The notes: a model not told the origin generated them from the letters alone. A DNA stretch of 33,644 bases from an uncultured Eggerthellaceae bacterium (GCA_910584145.1 CAJTXX010000022.1:1-33644); one strand, 5' to 3'. Positions 16,106 through 24,172 are shown, counted from the stretch's first letter. Made by a program: numbers and translations.

Positions 16106-17853
16106 ACGAGGATGGATTCCGCCAGAGATACCGAGCCATGCAGGCAGAGGTGAAGGCCCCTGCCGACCTCATCGAGAGCGCGCGGAAGGCAGCGCACGAG
16201 ATAGAGCGCCAGATGGATGCCCGAACGCGAACGATGCCCGCGATACCAGAGTCCACCGCAAGGATGCGGCGCCCCCGGCGGGAGCATGGGCGCATCCTGC
16301 GCGCTGCCCTGCCGGCGGCCGCTTGCCTCGCGCTCGCGCTCGCCGTGTTCGGTGCCGTCTCCCTGGCACCTCCGTCGGCAGAGCAACCCGCTCTCTTCAC
16401 CATCAAGGCTTACGCGAGCGGCGCCGATGCAGCCCTCGAGCCCCCGAGCGAGGATATCGTGGCATTCGTGCTGGACGAGACGACATCCGCCGGCAACCAG
16501 AGCTACCACCGCAGCGGCGTCTACACCGGCATGTGCTTCACCGTGGAAGGCGATGGTATCGAGCGGGTGCAGGCGACACTGCCCGGCGGGGAGCTCTACA
16601 CCTGCACCGCAGAAGAGATCATCCGGCGAGACGACCCCGAGAAGCTGAGCGAGGCCCTCTCGTGGAAGCCGACGTACCGAGGTAGGGGCAGCGCCCTTGC
16701 GGGCTACGATTGGGTCTCGGTCGTAGCGGTGGATGACGGGCGCAACCATGCCGATGACGAGAAAGCCCATCAGCTGCGGCTCTTGAAGCTGCTGGGCAGC
16801 ACGATCGATATCGAGGTCTCACCAGACGAGCCGCTGAGGCTAGGGCTCTGGTTCCCCGATGCAGGCTTCGATGCATCAGGGAGACTCGATCTGAGCAGCC
16901 TGAGCGGCCAGATGCTCACCGTGACTGCCTGCTTCGCAGATGGTCGCCAGCAAACCCGGACGATCGAGCTCGCCGACGGATGGTTCGCCACAGAGGAGCT
17001 GCCCTACGCGCCGCAGAGCGGCATCGACCGGCGCCCAGTGGGCGCACCCCTCAGCGAAACCGAGGCTCAGAGCGTAGATGGGGCATACCATACGCTGTAC
17101 GGCAAGGTCACGAGCACCGAAGAGGAAGGGCACCCCTTCCCGCTCGATGCGGCGAACGAGCATGCCGACGAGCCAGTCGCCGCAGAAGCGCTGGACGTGC
17201 CCTCCTATGGGTCGACTGCTCAGGCCGCAGCCCCCGACCCCGAGCACGTGCATACGGGCGAAGGTGCCGTGCGGTTCCAAGCCCTCGCAGGCACGGAACC
17301 CTACGATGCGCTCGACCTGCACAGCTTCTCAGTTGAGGATGTCACCGCCTATGCAGCCGACCGCCTACCCAACGGCTACGACCCCGCGCAGGATACACGA
17401 GCTGCCGCCTTCTCCGGCGATGTCGGTTACATGAACGCATACCCAGGGAACGCGAACGGCTGGCAGATAACAGCCGATGGGACCATCGGCGACGGCGATT
17501 CGTTCATCATCATCGACATGGACGTTACCAACAGATCGAGCGAGGCCCTGTATCTGCACCCCTCGCACCTCGGCGGCATCTGCGCCCTCGATGCGCATGC
17601 CGATTCCGCAACATACGCGCTCGCAGGCGTATTCGCCGCCACCAATGGGGATGAAAGGGCCTACCCGTGGATAGGAGCTGCCTTCGCACCCGGCGAGACC
17701 AGGCATATCCAGTTGGTCTACATAGCTGATGACGTGGTGGCACGCGCCGACAAGGTCACCTTCACCACTGCGCTCATCGAGCCTCATGGCATCAGCGAGC
17801 GAATGCTGGGATCAGCTGAATACGTCATGCTGGGAAAGCTGGAGCGCCGCTGA
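16102..17853 (+). CDS. Large single-pass membrane protein, probable anti-sigma factor
   Basis: A 583-residue protein translationally coupled to the sigma gene. A short charged cytoplasmic part (1-62) precedes one membrane helix (about 65-88, rich in Ala and Leu), and about 490 residues lie outside the cell. I recognise no named domain in the outside part; it is mildly acidic and has few cysteines. The position suggests an anti-sigma factor or an envelope stress sensor, with the N-terminal 60 residues binding the sigma factor. No zinc-binding HxxxCxxC is visible in the cytoplasmic part. AAGGAG lies seven bases before the ATG. The outside domain is much larger than in most anti-sigma factors. 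Confidence 0.75.
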   Translation: MNEDGFRQRYRAMQAEVKAPADLIESARKAAHEIERQMDARTRTMPAIPESTARMRRPRREHGRILRAALPAAACLALALAVFGAVSLAPPSAEQPALFTIKAYASGADAALEPPSEDIVAFVLDETTSAGNQSYHRSGVYTGMCFTVEGDGIERVQATLPGGELYTCTAEEIIRRDDPEKLSEALSWKPTYRGRGSALAGYDWVSVVAVDDGRNHADDEKAHQLRLLKLLGSTIDIEVSPDEPLRLGLWFPDAGFDASGRLDLSSLSGQMLTVTACFADGRQQTRTIELADGWFATEELPYAPQSGIDRRPVGAPLSETEAQSVDGAYHTLYGKVTSTEEEGHPFPLDAANEHADEPVAAEALDVPSYGSTAQAAAPDPEHVHTGEGAVRFQALAGTEPYDALDLHSFSVEDVTAYAADRLPNGYDPAQDTRAAAFSGDVGYMNAYPGNANGWQITADGTIGDGDSFIIIDMDVTNRSSEALYLHPSHLGGICALDAHADSATYALAGVFAATNGDERAYPWIGAAFAPGETRHIQLVYIADDVVARADKVTFTTALIEPHGISERMLGSAEYVMLGKLERR

Positions 17854-17913
17854 TGGCGGCATGAAACGAACGAGCATCCTCGCCCGAGCGGAGCGCGGGG
17901 CGCGCGGTTTTGC

Positions 17914-17919
17914 TAGAAT
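17914..17919 (+). promoter_or_regulatory. -10 box of rnpB
   Basis: TAGAAT preceded by TTTGC gives an extended -10 (TG-n) and predicts a start near 17926, just before the P1 stem. No good -35 is seen. Confidence 0.55.
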
Positions 17920-17927
17920 ACCACGAC

Positions 17928-18276
17928 GCGGGAAGGCTAGACGATCGCGCGCCGCATGGCGTGAGGAAAGTCCGGGCTCCACAGGCGAGGATGCCAGCTA
18001 ACGGCTGGGCGGGGCAACCCGACGGAAAGTGCCGCAGAAAAGAAGACTCCAACTGGCGCCTTCGGGCGCAAAGGGAAAAGCTGAAACGGTGCGGTAAGAG
18101 CGCACCAGCACGACGGTAACGACGTGGCTTGGTAAACCCCATCCGGAGCAAGCGCGAATAGGAACGCGATACGGTCCGCCTGCCGTGCGTTCGGGTAGCG
18201 TGCTAGAGCGCTGCGGTGACGCAGCGCCAAGATAAATGGTCGTCCAAGACAGAACCCGGCTTATCGGCCTTCCCGC
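17928..18276 (+). ncRNA. rnpB: RNase P RNA, bacterial type A
   Basis: The catalytic RNA that removes 5' leaders from pre-tRNAs. The P1 stem pairs GCGGGAAGGC (17928-17937) with GCCTTCCCGC (18267-18276). The universal 5' core GAGGAAAGTCCGGGCTCC (from 17962) and the 3' core ACAGAACCCGGCTTA (18249-18263) form P4. Conserved internal pieces GACGGAAAGTGCC and GGTAAACCCC are also visible. About 349 nt is a typical length. It lies downstream of the sigma operon on the same strand but has its own extended -10 box. Confidence 0.97.
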
Positions 18277-18349
18277 AATTTCCGCTGCAAGACCGCTGAT
18301 GTGCGCCCTTCTATCTGCTCCCGATTCAGCCGCCTTCCTGTCTCGCAGT

Positions 18350-18481
18350 AAAAAATGCGCGATGTGTGACAGATTTCGCGCAAAAACAAGTCAGATGCGC
18401 TCCCGCACAGCACAGCTTGACCACTTTGCCCCGCGATCTCCATATCTGCGGGGTCTTTTTGTCACACATCGTGCATTTCTT
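18350..18481. repeat. 21-bp inverted repeat enclosing a terminator
   Basis: The arms are 18350-18370 and 18461-18481; they match at 19 of 21 positions, and both contain the GATGTGTGAC/GTCACACATC core. They enclose 90 bp. The left arm begins with AAAAAA, so on the minus strand the large hairpin would end in a T-run. No transposase is present and no clear target duplication is seen. Confidence 0.75.
18429..18460 (+). terminator. Intrinsic terminator, probably for rnpB
   Basis: CCCCGC (18429-18434) pairs with GCGGGG (18448-18453), with GAT/ATC extending the stem inward, then TCTTTTT. It is the first plus-strand terminator after rnpB, 150 bp beyond its 3' end. Confidence 0.8.
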
Positions 18482-18571
18482 GCTGCCAAGACGCCAACCG
18501 GGCGGTCTACCCGTCAAACCCATGATCGGAGGAGATGCCCATCGCTTGCTGCCACGGTGCCAGCCGGACGG
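18479..18571. repeat. Direct repeat pair next to the inverted repeat
   Basis: Copies at 18479-18505 and 18545-18571 agree at 22 of 27 bases and both start CTTGCTGCCA and contain CCGG near the end. The first abuts the right arm of the inverted repeat, so it may be the tail of the same element, duplicated once. Confidence 0.6.
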
Positions 18572-18591
18572 CCGCACGGGCACAAGGAAAC

Positions 18592-18616
18592 AAAAAGGAC
18601 CCGCGTCGGCGGGTCC
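18592..18616 (-). terminator. Intrinsic terminator of divIVA
   Basis: A perfect 8-bp stem GGACCCGC/GCGGGTCC with a 4-nt loop is followed by TTTTTG on the minus strand, 30 bases after the divIVA stop. Confidence 0.88.
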
Positions 18617-18646
18617 TTCGATTCATGATCGTTTGACCGTGTCGGG

Positions 18647-19423
18647 TTAGTCGACGTCCTCGAAGTCGTCTTCTACGTCGCCGAAGCCGGAGAGGTCTTT
18701 TTCGTAGGTGCTCACCACAGGGGTGGCCGTGGCGGCTACCACCTCGGGAGATGCCTCGGGGGTGGTGAAATCGACAGCGACATCCTCCTCGTACACCACG
18801 CCGATATCGCCGGCGTCGGGGATGGCGTCGACATCGTCGTCGTAGCCGAGGCCGTTCAGCTTGGAGGTGGCGTCCTCGATCATGTCGCGCAGCATCTCGG
18901 CGTATTCGTTGCGCGCATCCTCGCGGTCGTCTTCCAGGCGATGGATGGCGTCGATGACCTCCTGCTTGTCGGCGTTAGCGCGCGACAGGATGCGCTCGGC
19001 CTCGTCGCGGGCATCCTGCATGGTCTCGGATGCCTGCGCGTTCGCCTTCACGATGATCTCGTCGGCGGAACGCTGCGCGATGATGAGCGCCTGGGAGATA
19101 GCGGAATCATTCGCCTGCTTGTCGGCGAGCTGACGCTCCAGATCGGCGATGATATCGTCCTTCTCGGCGATAAGGCTCGCGTATTCCGAAGAATCCACAT
19201 CGACGGCGACCTCGTCGACCTCGATATCCTCGTGCACTTCGGCCGCTACAGGCTGGCCCGCTTGCGCCTCGGCCAGCTGGTCTTCCAGCTCAGCGATGCG
19301 GTCGTTCAACAGGTCTATCTCGTCGGCCACATGCTCGAGGAAAACGTCGACCTCGTCGACATCGTAACCTTTCCGGTCTATCGAGAAACTCTGATTTTGG
19401 ATGTCTTCAGAGGTGATCGCCAT
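18647..19423 (-). CDS. divIVA: DivIVA-domain protein
   Basis: A coiled-coil scaffold that binds curved membrane at poles and septa and organises growth and division. The N-terminal lipid-binding domain has IQNQSFSIDRKGYDVDEVD followed by FLEHVADEIDLL. Heptad-rich helices follow (about 40-75 and 95-200), and the C-terminus is acidic and rich in Val, Asp and Pro-Glu. At 258 residues it is close to actinobacterial Wag31 in size. AGGGA lies before the ATG. A candidate promoter (TTGGCA at 19469-19474, TAGAAG at 19447-19452, 16-bp spacer) and its own terminator suggest separate expression from the genes upstream. Confidence 0.92.
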   Translation of the reverse strand: MAITSEDIQNQSFSIDRKGYDVDEVDVFLEHVADEIDLLNDRIAELEDQLAEAQAGQPVAAEVHEDIEVDEVAVDVDSSEYASLIAEKDDIIADLERQLADKQANDSAISQALIIAQRSADEIIVKANAQASETMQDARDEAERILSRANADKQEVIDAIHRLEDDREDARNEYAEMLRDMIEDATSKLNGLGYDDDVDAIPDAGDIGVVYEEDVAVDFTTPEASPEVVAATATPVVSTYEKDLSGFGDVEDDFEDVD

Positions 19424-19446
19424 TTCTATTCCCTTCGCTGGACAGT

Positions 19447-19474
19447 CTTCTATTCAGACTACCACATTTGCCAA
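19447..19474 (-). promoter_or_regulatory. Candidate promoter of divIVA
   Basis: On the minus strand, TTGGCA (5 of 6) and TAGAAG (4 of 6) are separated by 16 bp, with a predicted start about 17 bases before the divIVA ATG. Confidence 0.45.
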
Positions 19475-19478
19475 CGCT

Positions 19479-19733
19479 CTAGAACAGCCAGTACAAAAGT
19501 GCTTCGATAATCTGCAAAGCGATGATGGCCACGATCGGGGAGATGTCGACCATCCCGCCGATGGGAGGGATGAAGCGCCGGAACAGGTCGAGATACGGGT
19601 CGCAGAGCTTGGCGAGCGCCGCCTCGATGTCGGCGAGCACGCCCCGCTTCACCGGTATCCACGACATGAGCACGTACACGAAGATGATGAACGTGTACAC
19701 ATTGATGAGCTGTCCGATTATGAACGTGATCAT
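19479..19733 (-). CDS. YggT-family membrane protein
   Basis: An 84-residue integral membrane protein of the YggT/YlmG family with a hydrophobic N-terminal segment (about 8-25), a loop with CDPYLDLFRRFIPPIGG, the family signature, and a second helix (about 64-83). The function is not well defined; the family is found beside sepF and divIVA in Gram-positive ylm clusters and is linked to division or membrane organisation. The ATG shares one base with the proC stop (TAATG), and AAAGGAG lies eight bases upstream inside proC. Confidence 0.93.
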   Translation of the reverse strand: MITFIIGQLINVYTFIIFVYVLMSWIPVKRGVLADIEAALAKLCDPYLDLFRRFIPPIGGMVDISPIVAIIALQIIEALLYWLF

Positions 19734-20551
19734 TATGCGAGCTCCTTTGCACGCGCTATCGCAGCCTTCACGCCAGCATCGAGCGAACGGGCGAAGCCGG
19801 CTTCATCCATCGCGCCCAGCGCAGCGAGGGTGGTGCCGCCCGGCGAGCATACCGAGGTGCGCACCTCCGCGGGCGCCTGCCCGGTCGCCTCCATCAGGGT
19901 GAAGGTGCCCAAGCCGCTTTGCACGAGCAGCGCGCAGGCGGTGTCAGCAGGAAGGCCCGCTTGCGCACCGGCGGCGGTGAGGGCCTCCACCAATGCGGCG
20001 AAATACGCCGGCGCAGCGCCGCTGAGCGCGCCCACCGCGTCGATCTGCTCCTCTTCGATAGCCACTGCCAGGCCGAGGCAGTCGAACAGTTCGAGCACGA
20101 GCCGCACATCCTGCGACGAGGCAGCTGCGCCCGCAGCCACCGCCGTCGCGCCCTGCCCCACCTGGAGCGGCGTGTTCGGCATGGCGCGCACGACCCGCAC
20201 GGCCGGCCCCAGCTTCCCCTCTATCGTGCTCGTAGCGACGCCGGCGGCGATGCTGAGCACCAACGGCGCGCTATCAGATGCCGCGAGCTCCTGTGCGAGA
20301 TCGTCCATGACGCCGCCGAGCACCTGGGGCTTCACGCCCAGCACGATCAGGTCGGCATCGGCGATGCCCGCCATCCCCTGCTGCGTGCGCACGCCATAGC
20401 GCTGCTCGAGCGCGGCGCAGCGCTCGGTTGTATGGCCGACGATCAGGATATCCGCAGCGCTGATATCGGCTGCCGCGCCCGACGAAGCCGCCAGCCACCC
20501 GGCCAGCATGGCCTCGCCCATCTTGCCGCAGCCGATGATGCCTATCTTCAT
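19733..20551 (-). CDS. proC: Pyrroline-5-carboxylate reductase
   Basis: Reduces pyrroline-5-carboxylate to proline with NAD(P)H, the last step of proline synthesis. The Rossmann turn IGIIGCGKMGEAM opens the protein. VKPQVLGGVM, VRVVRAMPNTPLQVGQG and the C-terminal dimer domain with ALSGAAPAYFAALVEAL and SPGGTTLAAL are family hallmarks. The start at 20551 gives 272 residues, the usual size; only a distant AAGGA precedes it. The frame extends to 20659 through the sepF end, without family similarity. It lies 17 bp after sepF and overlaps yggT by one base, so it is embedded in the division cluster. Confidence 0.95.
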   Translation of the reverse strand: MKIGIIGCGKMGEAMLAGWLAASSGAAADISAADILIVGHTTERCAALEQRYGVRTQQGMAGIADADLIVLGVKPQVLGGVMDDLAQELAASDSAPLVLSIAAGVATSTIEGKLGPAVRVVRAMPNTPLQVGQGATAVAAGAAASSQDVRLVLELFDCLGLAVAIEEEQIDAVGALSGAAPAYFAALVEALTAAGAQAGLPADTACALLVQSGLGTFTLMEATGQAPAEVRTSVCSPGGTTLAALGAMDEAGFARSLDAGVKAAIARAKELA

Positions 20552-20568
20552 GATGGCGCTGCTGGTCC

Positions 20569-21342
20569 TTACAGGATGCCCTGCGAGCGCAGGCTGTCCT
20601 GCTCGGCATCGGACAAGCCGGCGCCGACGGTTATGGAGAACACCTTGCTGCCGATGCACTCGACATTCGCGCTGAGAGCGCTGGCGACGCCGAACGAGAA
20701 GTCGAGCAGGCGCTTCTCTAGGCTCTCGGGAGTCGATTTGAACACGAGCACGACGGCATCGCCTGCGCGCAGCATACCCGCGACCTCAGAGACCTGCGAG
20801 TATTCCGTCGGCTTGATGATGCGCACGCTGCGGCTGCCAGCCGACGATGCAGAAGCGCCCGCCGCCCCGATGACCCCCAGGCGCGACGAACCACCGCTGG
20901 CCTCGGAGCCCTTCTGGGAGGTCGGCGAGAACAGGGAGTCGAGCCCGCTCGCATGGCGGCGCGATGCCGCAGCCGACACCTCGGCCGCGCCTTCCGGCGT
21001 CATAGAGTGCGGCAGCGACGAATCCATCATGGTGCGCCCCGTCACCGAGCTGGTGCTGCGGGCGCGCGACATGCTGCCGGTACGGCTGTTCTCGCGCACG
21101 TCGGAATACGAGACGAGGCGCGGCATGGAGCCCACCTCGCGGGTGGTCACCGTGTTGCGGTTGCCGTACCCGCCGCGCTGCGTGTAGCCGTCGTCGTAAT
21201 CGTCGTATTCATCTTCGTAGTCGTCGCCGTACTCATCGTACTCGTCGTATTCATCATATTCATCGTAGCCAGCCTCAGCCTGACGGCCGCCGAAGCCGAG
21301 CTTTTGCTTTATGCCGCCGAACATCTCGCTCATATTCGCCAT
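20569..21342 (-). CDS. sepF: Cell division protein SepF
   Basis: The membrane tether of FtsZ in bacteria without FtsA. The N-terminus (MSEMFGGIKQKLGFGG) is the amphipathic membrane-binding helix. A Tyr/Asp/Glu-rich tract with repeated DEY units follows (about 26-53), then a long Ser-rich low-complexity linker to about 170. The conserved SepF core has IIKPTEYSQVSEVAGMLRAG, AVVLVFKST, RLLDFSFGVA and SKVFSITV. At 257 residues it is longer than B. subtilis SepF (about 150) because of the linker. GAGAGGG lies before the first ATG; the ATG at 21333 is an alternative. Confidence 0.94.
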   Translation of the reverse strand: MANMSEMFGGIKQKLGFGGRQAEAGYDEYDEYDEYDEYGDDYEDEYDDYDDGYTQRGGYGNRNTVTTREVGSMPRLVSYSDVRENSRTGSMSRARSTSSVTGRTMMDSSLPHSMTPEGAAEVSAAASRRHASGLDSLFSPTSQKGSEASGGSSRLGVIGAAGASASSAGSRSVRIIKPTEYSQVSEVAGMLRAGDAVVLVFKSTPESLEKRLLDFSFGVASALSANVECIGSKVFSITVGAGLSDAEQDSLRSQGIL

Positions 21343-21440
21343 TGGGTGCCCTCTCTGCCGTCGGATGACCGCCTGCGCGCCTCCGAGCGGATAGAACCGT
21401 TACGCTACATTAAACCTTATCTTCGCCGTTCCCTGCCGTT

Positions 21441-22130
21441 TCACGCGAAATCATCACTGAATATGGCGCGTCCGATGCGGACAATGGTCGCGCCTTCTTC
21501 GATGGCGATGCGCCAGTCTTCGCTCATGCCCATCGACAGCTCGCTGAACAGCTGCGCCTGCGCGTCGTCCATGCCGAAGCGCAGCTCGTCTGCGAGCTGC
21601 CGCAGCCCCGCGAATACGCGGCGCGCGGTGTCGAGGTCGCCTTGCGGAGCCATCGTCATGAGGCCCCGGACGCGCACGTGGGGAAGCCCTGCGCAGAACT
21701 GCGCGAGCGCGGGCAGACCGTCGGGGGCGATGCCGCTCTTGCTCTGCTCGCCCGACACGTTCACCTCTAAGAGCACGTCTTGCACCTTGCCGAGCTCGGC
21801 TGCGGCGGCGTCTATCTTCGCCGCATGCCGGTCTTCGTAGAGCGAATGGATGAGGTGCGCATGCTGCACGATCTTGCGTATCTGGCGCGATTGGATGTTC
21901 CCGATGAAATGCCAGCGCGCCTGCGGATATGCCTCGGCCTTCTGCACGAGCTGCTCGGGGCGGTTCTCGCCGAAGTCCTGCGCGCCGGCGGCTATCGCTT
22001 GCTCGACGCCATCGGGGCCGACCGTCTTCGACACGGCCACCAGCGTGACACCCTGCGGCAGGCGCCCTGCCTGCTCGCACGTCGCGCGCACCTCGGCGCG
22101 GGCTTGCTCGTATCGCTGCGCTATGCCCAT
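21441..22130 (-). CDS. YggS-family PLP homeostasis protein
   Basis: A 229-residue alanine-racemase-fold protein (YggS/YlmE/PLPBP) that binds pyridoxal phosphate and keeps its pool in balance; it has no known catalysis. K35 in VTLVAVSKTV carries PLP. GENRPEQLVQKAEAYP, WHFIGNIQSRQIRKI, EVNVSGEQSKSG, RGLMTMAP and ELSMGMSEDWRIAIEEGATI are family signatures. AGGAGG six bases before the ATG fixes the start at 22130; the frame is open to 22226 within pgeF. It lies 11 bp after the pgeF stop and 98 bp before sepF. Confidence 0.95.
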   Translation of the reverse strand: MGIAQRYEQARAEVRATCEQAGRLPQGVTLVAVSKTVGPDGVEQAIAAGAQDFGENRPEQLVQKAEAYPQARWHFIGNIQSRQIRKIVQHAHLIHSLYEDRHAAKIDAAAAELGKVQDVLLEVNVSGEQSKSGIAPDGLPALAQFCAGLPHVRVRGLMTMAPQGDLDTARRVFAGLRQLADELRFGMDDAQAQLFSELSMGMSEDWRIAIEEGATIVRIGRAIFSDDFA

Positions 22131-22141
22131 AGGCCGCCTCC

Positions 22142-23020
22142 TCATGCCGTCCTGAACGCGAGCGCGCCGTGCCGGCCGCACACCCCGCCCGATGCCCGAT
22201 ACGAATAGAACCGCTGCGTGTCGCACGCCGTGCAGATGTCAGCATCGGCCAAGCGGCGCTCGGTATCGATGCCCGCGTCGGCCAGATCAGCCACAAGCGC
22301 AGCGCCCAGGTCGATATGGGCGCCATCGGGCGCACATGCCTCGCCGAACCGCTCTACGAACGCGCGATGCACATCGAGCCCGCATTCGAAGCATTCAGCA
22401 TGGATGTAGGGGCCGATGTAGACGTTGTAGCTGGATGCAGCGTCGGCCGCAGAAGAGAACGGAGCCGCATCGCCATGCGCTACTGACGCCGATCCGAGGC
22501 GCGCGAGCTGCCGGACGGCAGCAGGCGCGATAGAGCCCATGACCCCGCGCCAGCCCGCATGCACCACTGCGAACGCGCCCGTAGGAGACGCGATGATGAC
22601 CGGCACGCAGTCGGCGAAGCAGAGCTGCGCCGCACCCGGTACCGTGACGATCACGCCGTCAGCGCCTTCCTTCGCCTGTTCTTGCACCTGCGCGACCTTC
22701 GCCTCTTCGAGGGAATCGAGCACGAGGATATCGGTACCATGCACCTGTTTCGGGCGGATGATGGGCCCGCCCATGCCGAGCGAAGCGCCCAAGCGCAGCA
22801 CGTTCTGGATGACCGCCGCGCCGCTATCCCCCACCGCCGTGCTCAGGTTCAAACTGGCATAGGGGCCTTCGCTCCGACCGCCCACGCGCTCGGAGAACGC
22901 GATGCGGATGCCCGTCTGCTCGAAGAGCGCGTCATCGGTGAGCGCGACCACCCCGTTGTCGAACGCGCGCTCGCGCAGCTCCGGGAACGGAAGGCTCGAA
23001 GAGCTCTGAGCGGCCTGCAT
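22142..23020 (-). CDS. pgeF: Multicopper polyphenol oxidase-like (YfiH/YlmD) purine nucleoside phosphorylase
   Basis: A member of the YfiH/PgeF family, with purine nucleoside or peptidoglycan-repair activities reported in homologues. KQVHGTDI, LCFADCVPVIIA, VVHAGWRGV and GPYIHAECFECG carry the conserved zinc-binding His and Cys residues. CTACDTQRFYSYRASGG is the C-terminal signature. The open frame starts with GTG at 23029, one base after GAGG; the ATG at 23020, ten bases after it, is preferred and gives 292 residues. It lies 33 bp after ftsZ, matching ylmD order in Gram-positive bacteria. Confidence 0.9.
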   Translation of the reverse strand: MQAAQSSSSLPFPELRERAFDNGVVALTDDALFEQTGIRIAFSERVGGRSEGPYASLNLSTAVGDSGAAVIQNVLRLGASLGMGGPIIRPKQVHGTDILVLDSLEEAKVAQVQEQAKEGADGVIVTVPGAAQLCFADCVPVIIASPTGAFAVVHAGWRGVMGSIAPAAVRQLARLGSASVAHGDAAPFSSAADAASSYNVYIGPYIHAECFECGLDVHRAFVERFGEACAPDGAHIDLGAALVADLADAGIDTERRLADADICTACDTQRFYSYRASGGVCGRHGALAFRTA

Positions 23021-23053
23021 AGGAAGCACGCCTCGGTCTGGAGCGACCCTGCG

Positions 23054-24172
23054 CTAGGAGCGGCGCAGGAAGTCGGGGATGTAGTCGTCGTCGGAGAAGC
23101 GCGCCCCACCAGAGCTGCTGCCGAAAGAGGTCTGCGTCACCGGCGGTGCGGTGGGCGCAGGCTCGGCGAACATATCCTGCATGGCCGGGCGGGCCGAGAA
23201 GTCCATCGCGGACTGGGCCGGCGCATTCGTGAAGCCAGTGGCTATGACGGTGATGCGCACCGCGTCCTTCATCTCCGGATCGATGATCTGACCGTAGATG
23301 ATGTTCGCGTTCTCGTCAGCGCACATCTCGATGGTGCGCGCGGCGTCCGACACCTCGGTGAGGGTGAGGTCGGGGCCGCCGGCGATGGAGAACAGCACGC
23401 GCGAGGCGCCCTGGATGGACGCTTCGAGCAGGCTCGAGTTCGTCGCCTGCTGCGCAGCGTCGAGCGCGCGGTTCTCGCCAGAGGACAGGCCGATGCCCAT
23501 CATAGCGGTGCCCGCGTCCTTCATGACGGTGCGGATGTCGGCGAAGTCGAGGTTGATGAGGCCCGGGATGGTTATCAGGTCGGTGACGCCCTGGATGCCC
23601 TGGCGCAGCGTGTCGTCAGCGATGCGGAACGCGTCGACCATGGAGGTCTTCTTGTCCACGATCTCGAGCAGGCGGTCGTTCGGGATGATGATGAGCGTGT
23701 CCACCTTGCCGGCCAGAAGCTCGATGCCCTGCTCGGCCTGGTTGCGGCGCAGACGGCCCTCGAAGCCGAACGGCTTGGTGACGATGCCGACGGTGAGCGC
23801 GCCTATCTCCTCGCGAGCTATCTCGGCCACGATGGGAGCGGCGCCCGTGCCCGTGCCGCCGCCTTCGCCAGCGGTGACGAACACCATGTCGGCCTCGGCC
23901 AGCGCCTCGCGTATCTCGGCGCGGCTCTCTTCGGCCGCTTGGCACCCCACCTCGGGGTTCGCGCCAGCGCCCAGCCCGCGCGTGAGCTCCTCGCCTATAT
24001 GGATGGTCTTGTCGGCATCCGACATCAGCAGCGCTTGCCTGTCGGTGTTCACGGCGATGAATTCGACCCCGCGCACGCCCGACTCAACCATGCGGTTGAC
24101 CGCGTTCGTGCCGGCGCCGCCGACGCCCACTACCTTGATGACCGCCAGATGATCGCTTGTGTAGTTCGGCAT
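23054..24172 (-). CDS. ftsZ: Cell division GTPase FtsZ
   Basis: The tubulin-like GTPase that forms the division ring. The nucleotide loop GGGTGTG is at 104-110, with VVGVGGAGTNAVNRM and NTDRQALL before it. NQAEQGIELL, PNDRLLEIVD and INLDFADIRTVM include the T7 loop that completes the active site. The linker is short, and the C-terminal peptide DDDYIPDFLRR is the docking site for SepF and other partners. At 372 residues it is normal. GGAGG lies seven bases before the ATG. A candidate promoter with TAGAAT (24259-24264) lies upstream, giving a leader of about 80 nt. Confidence 0.98.
   Translation of the reverse strand: MPNYTSDHLAVIKVVGVGGAGTNAVNRMVESGVRGVEFIAVNTDRQALLMSDADKTIHIGEELTRGLGAGANPEVGCQAAEESRAEIREALAEADMVFVTAGEGGGTGTGAAPIVAEIAREEIGALTVGIVTKPFGFEGRLRRNQAEQGIELLAGKVDTLIIIPNDRLLEIVDKKTSMVDAFRIADDTLRQGIQGVTDLITIPGLINLDFADIRTVMKDAGTAMMGIGLSSGENRALDAAQQATNSSLLEASIQGASRVLFSIAGGPDLTLTEVSDAARTIEMCADENANIIYGQIIDPEMKDAVRITVIATGFTNAPAQSAMDFSARPAMQDMFAEPAPTAPPVTQTSFGSSSGGARFSDDDYIPDFLRRS

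Larger units (their letters stand above)
18277..18646. other. Noncoding region between rnpB and divIVA
   Basis: 370 bp without a supported gene. It holds a long inverted repeat (18350-18481), an intrinsic terminator inside that repeat, two copies of a 27-bp direct repeat, and the minus-strand terminator of divIVA. Open frames on both strands here are low-quality and follow the repeats. The arrangement looks like a small repetitive element rather than a gene. Confidence 0.6.

Noticed and set aside
18350..18571. CRISPR array
   Set aside because: Only one inverted pair and one imperfect direct pair are present; there is no series of equal repeats and spacers and no cas gene.
18236..18650. Open frames on both strands between rnpB and divIVA as small cysteine-containing proteins
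   Set aside because: They overlap rnpB, a terminator and repeats, have no SD, and their sequence follows the inverted repeat on either strand.
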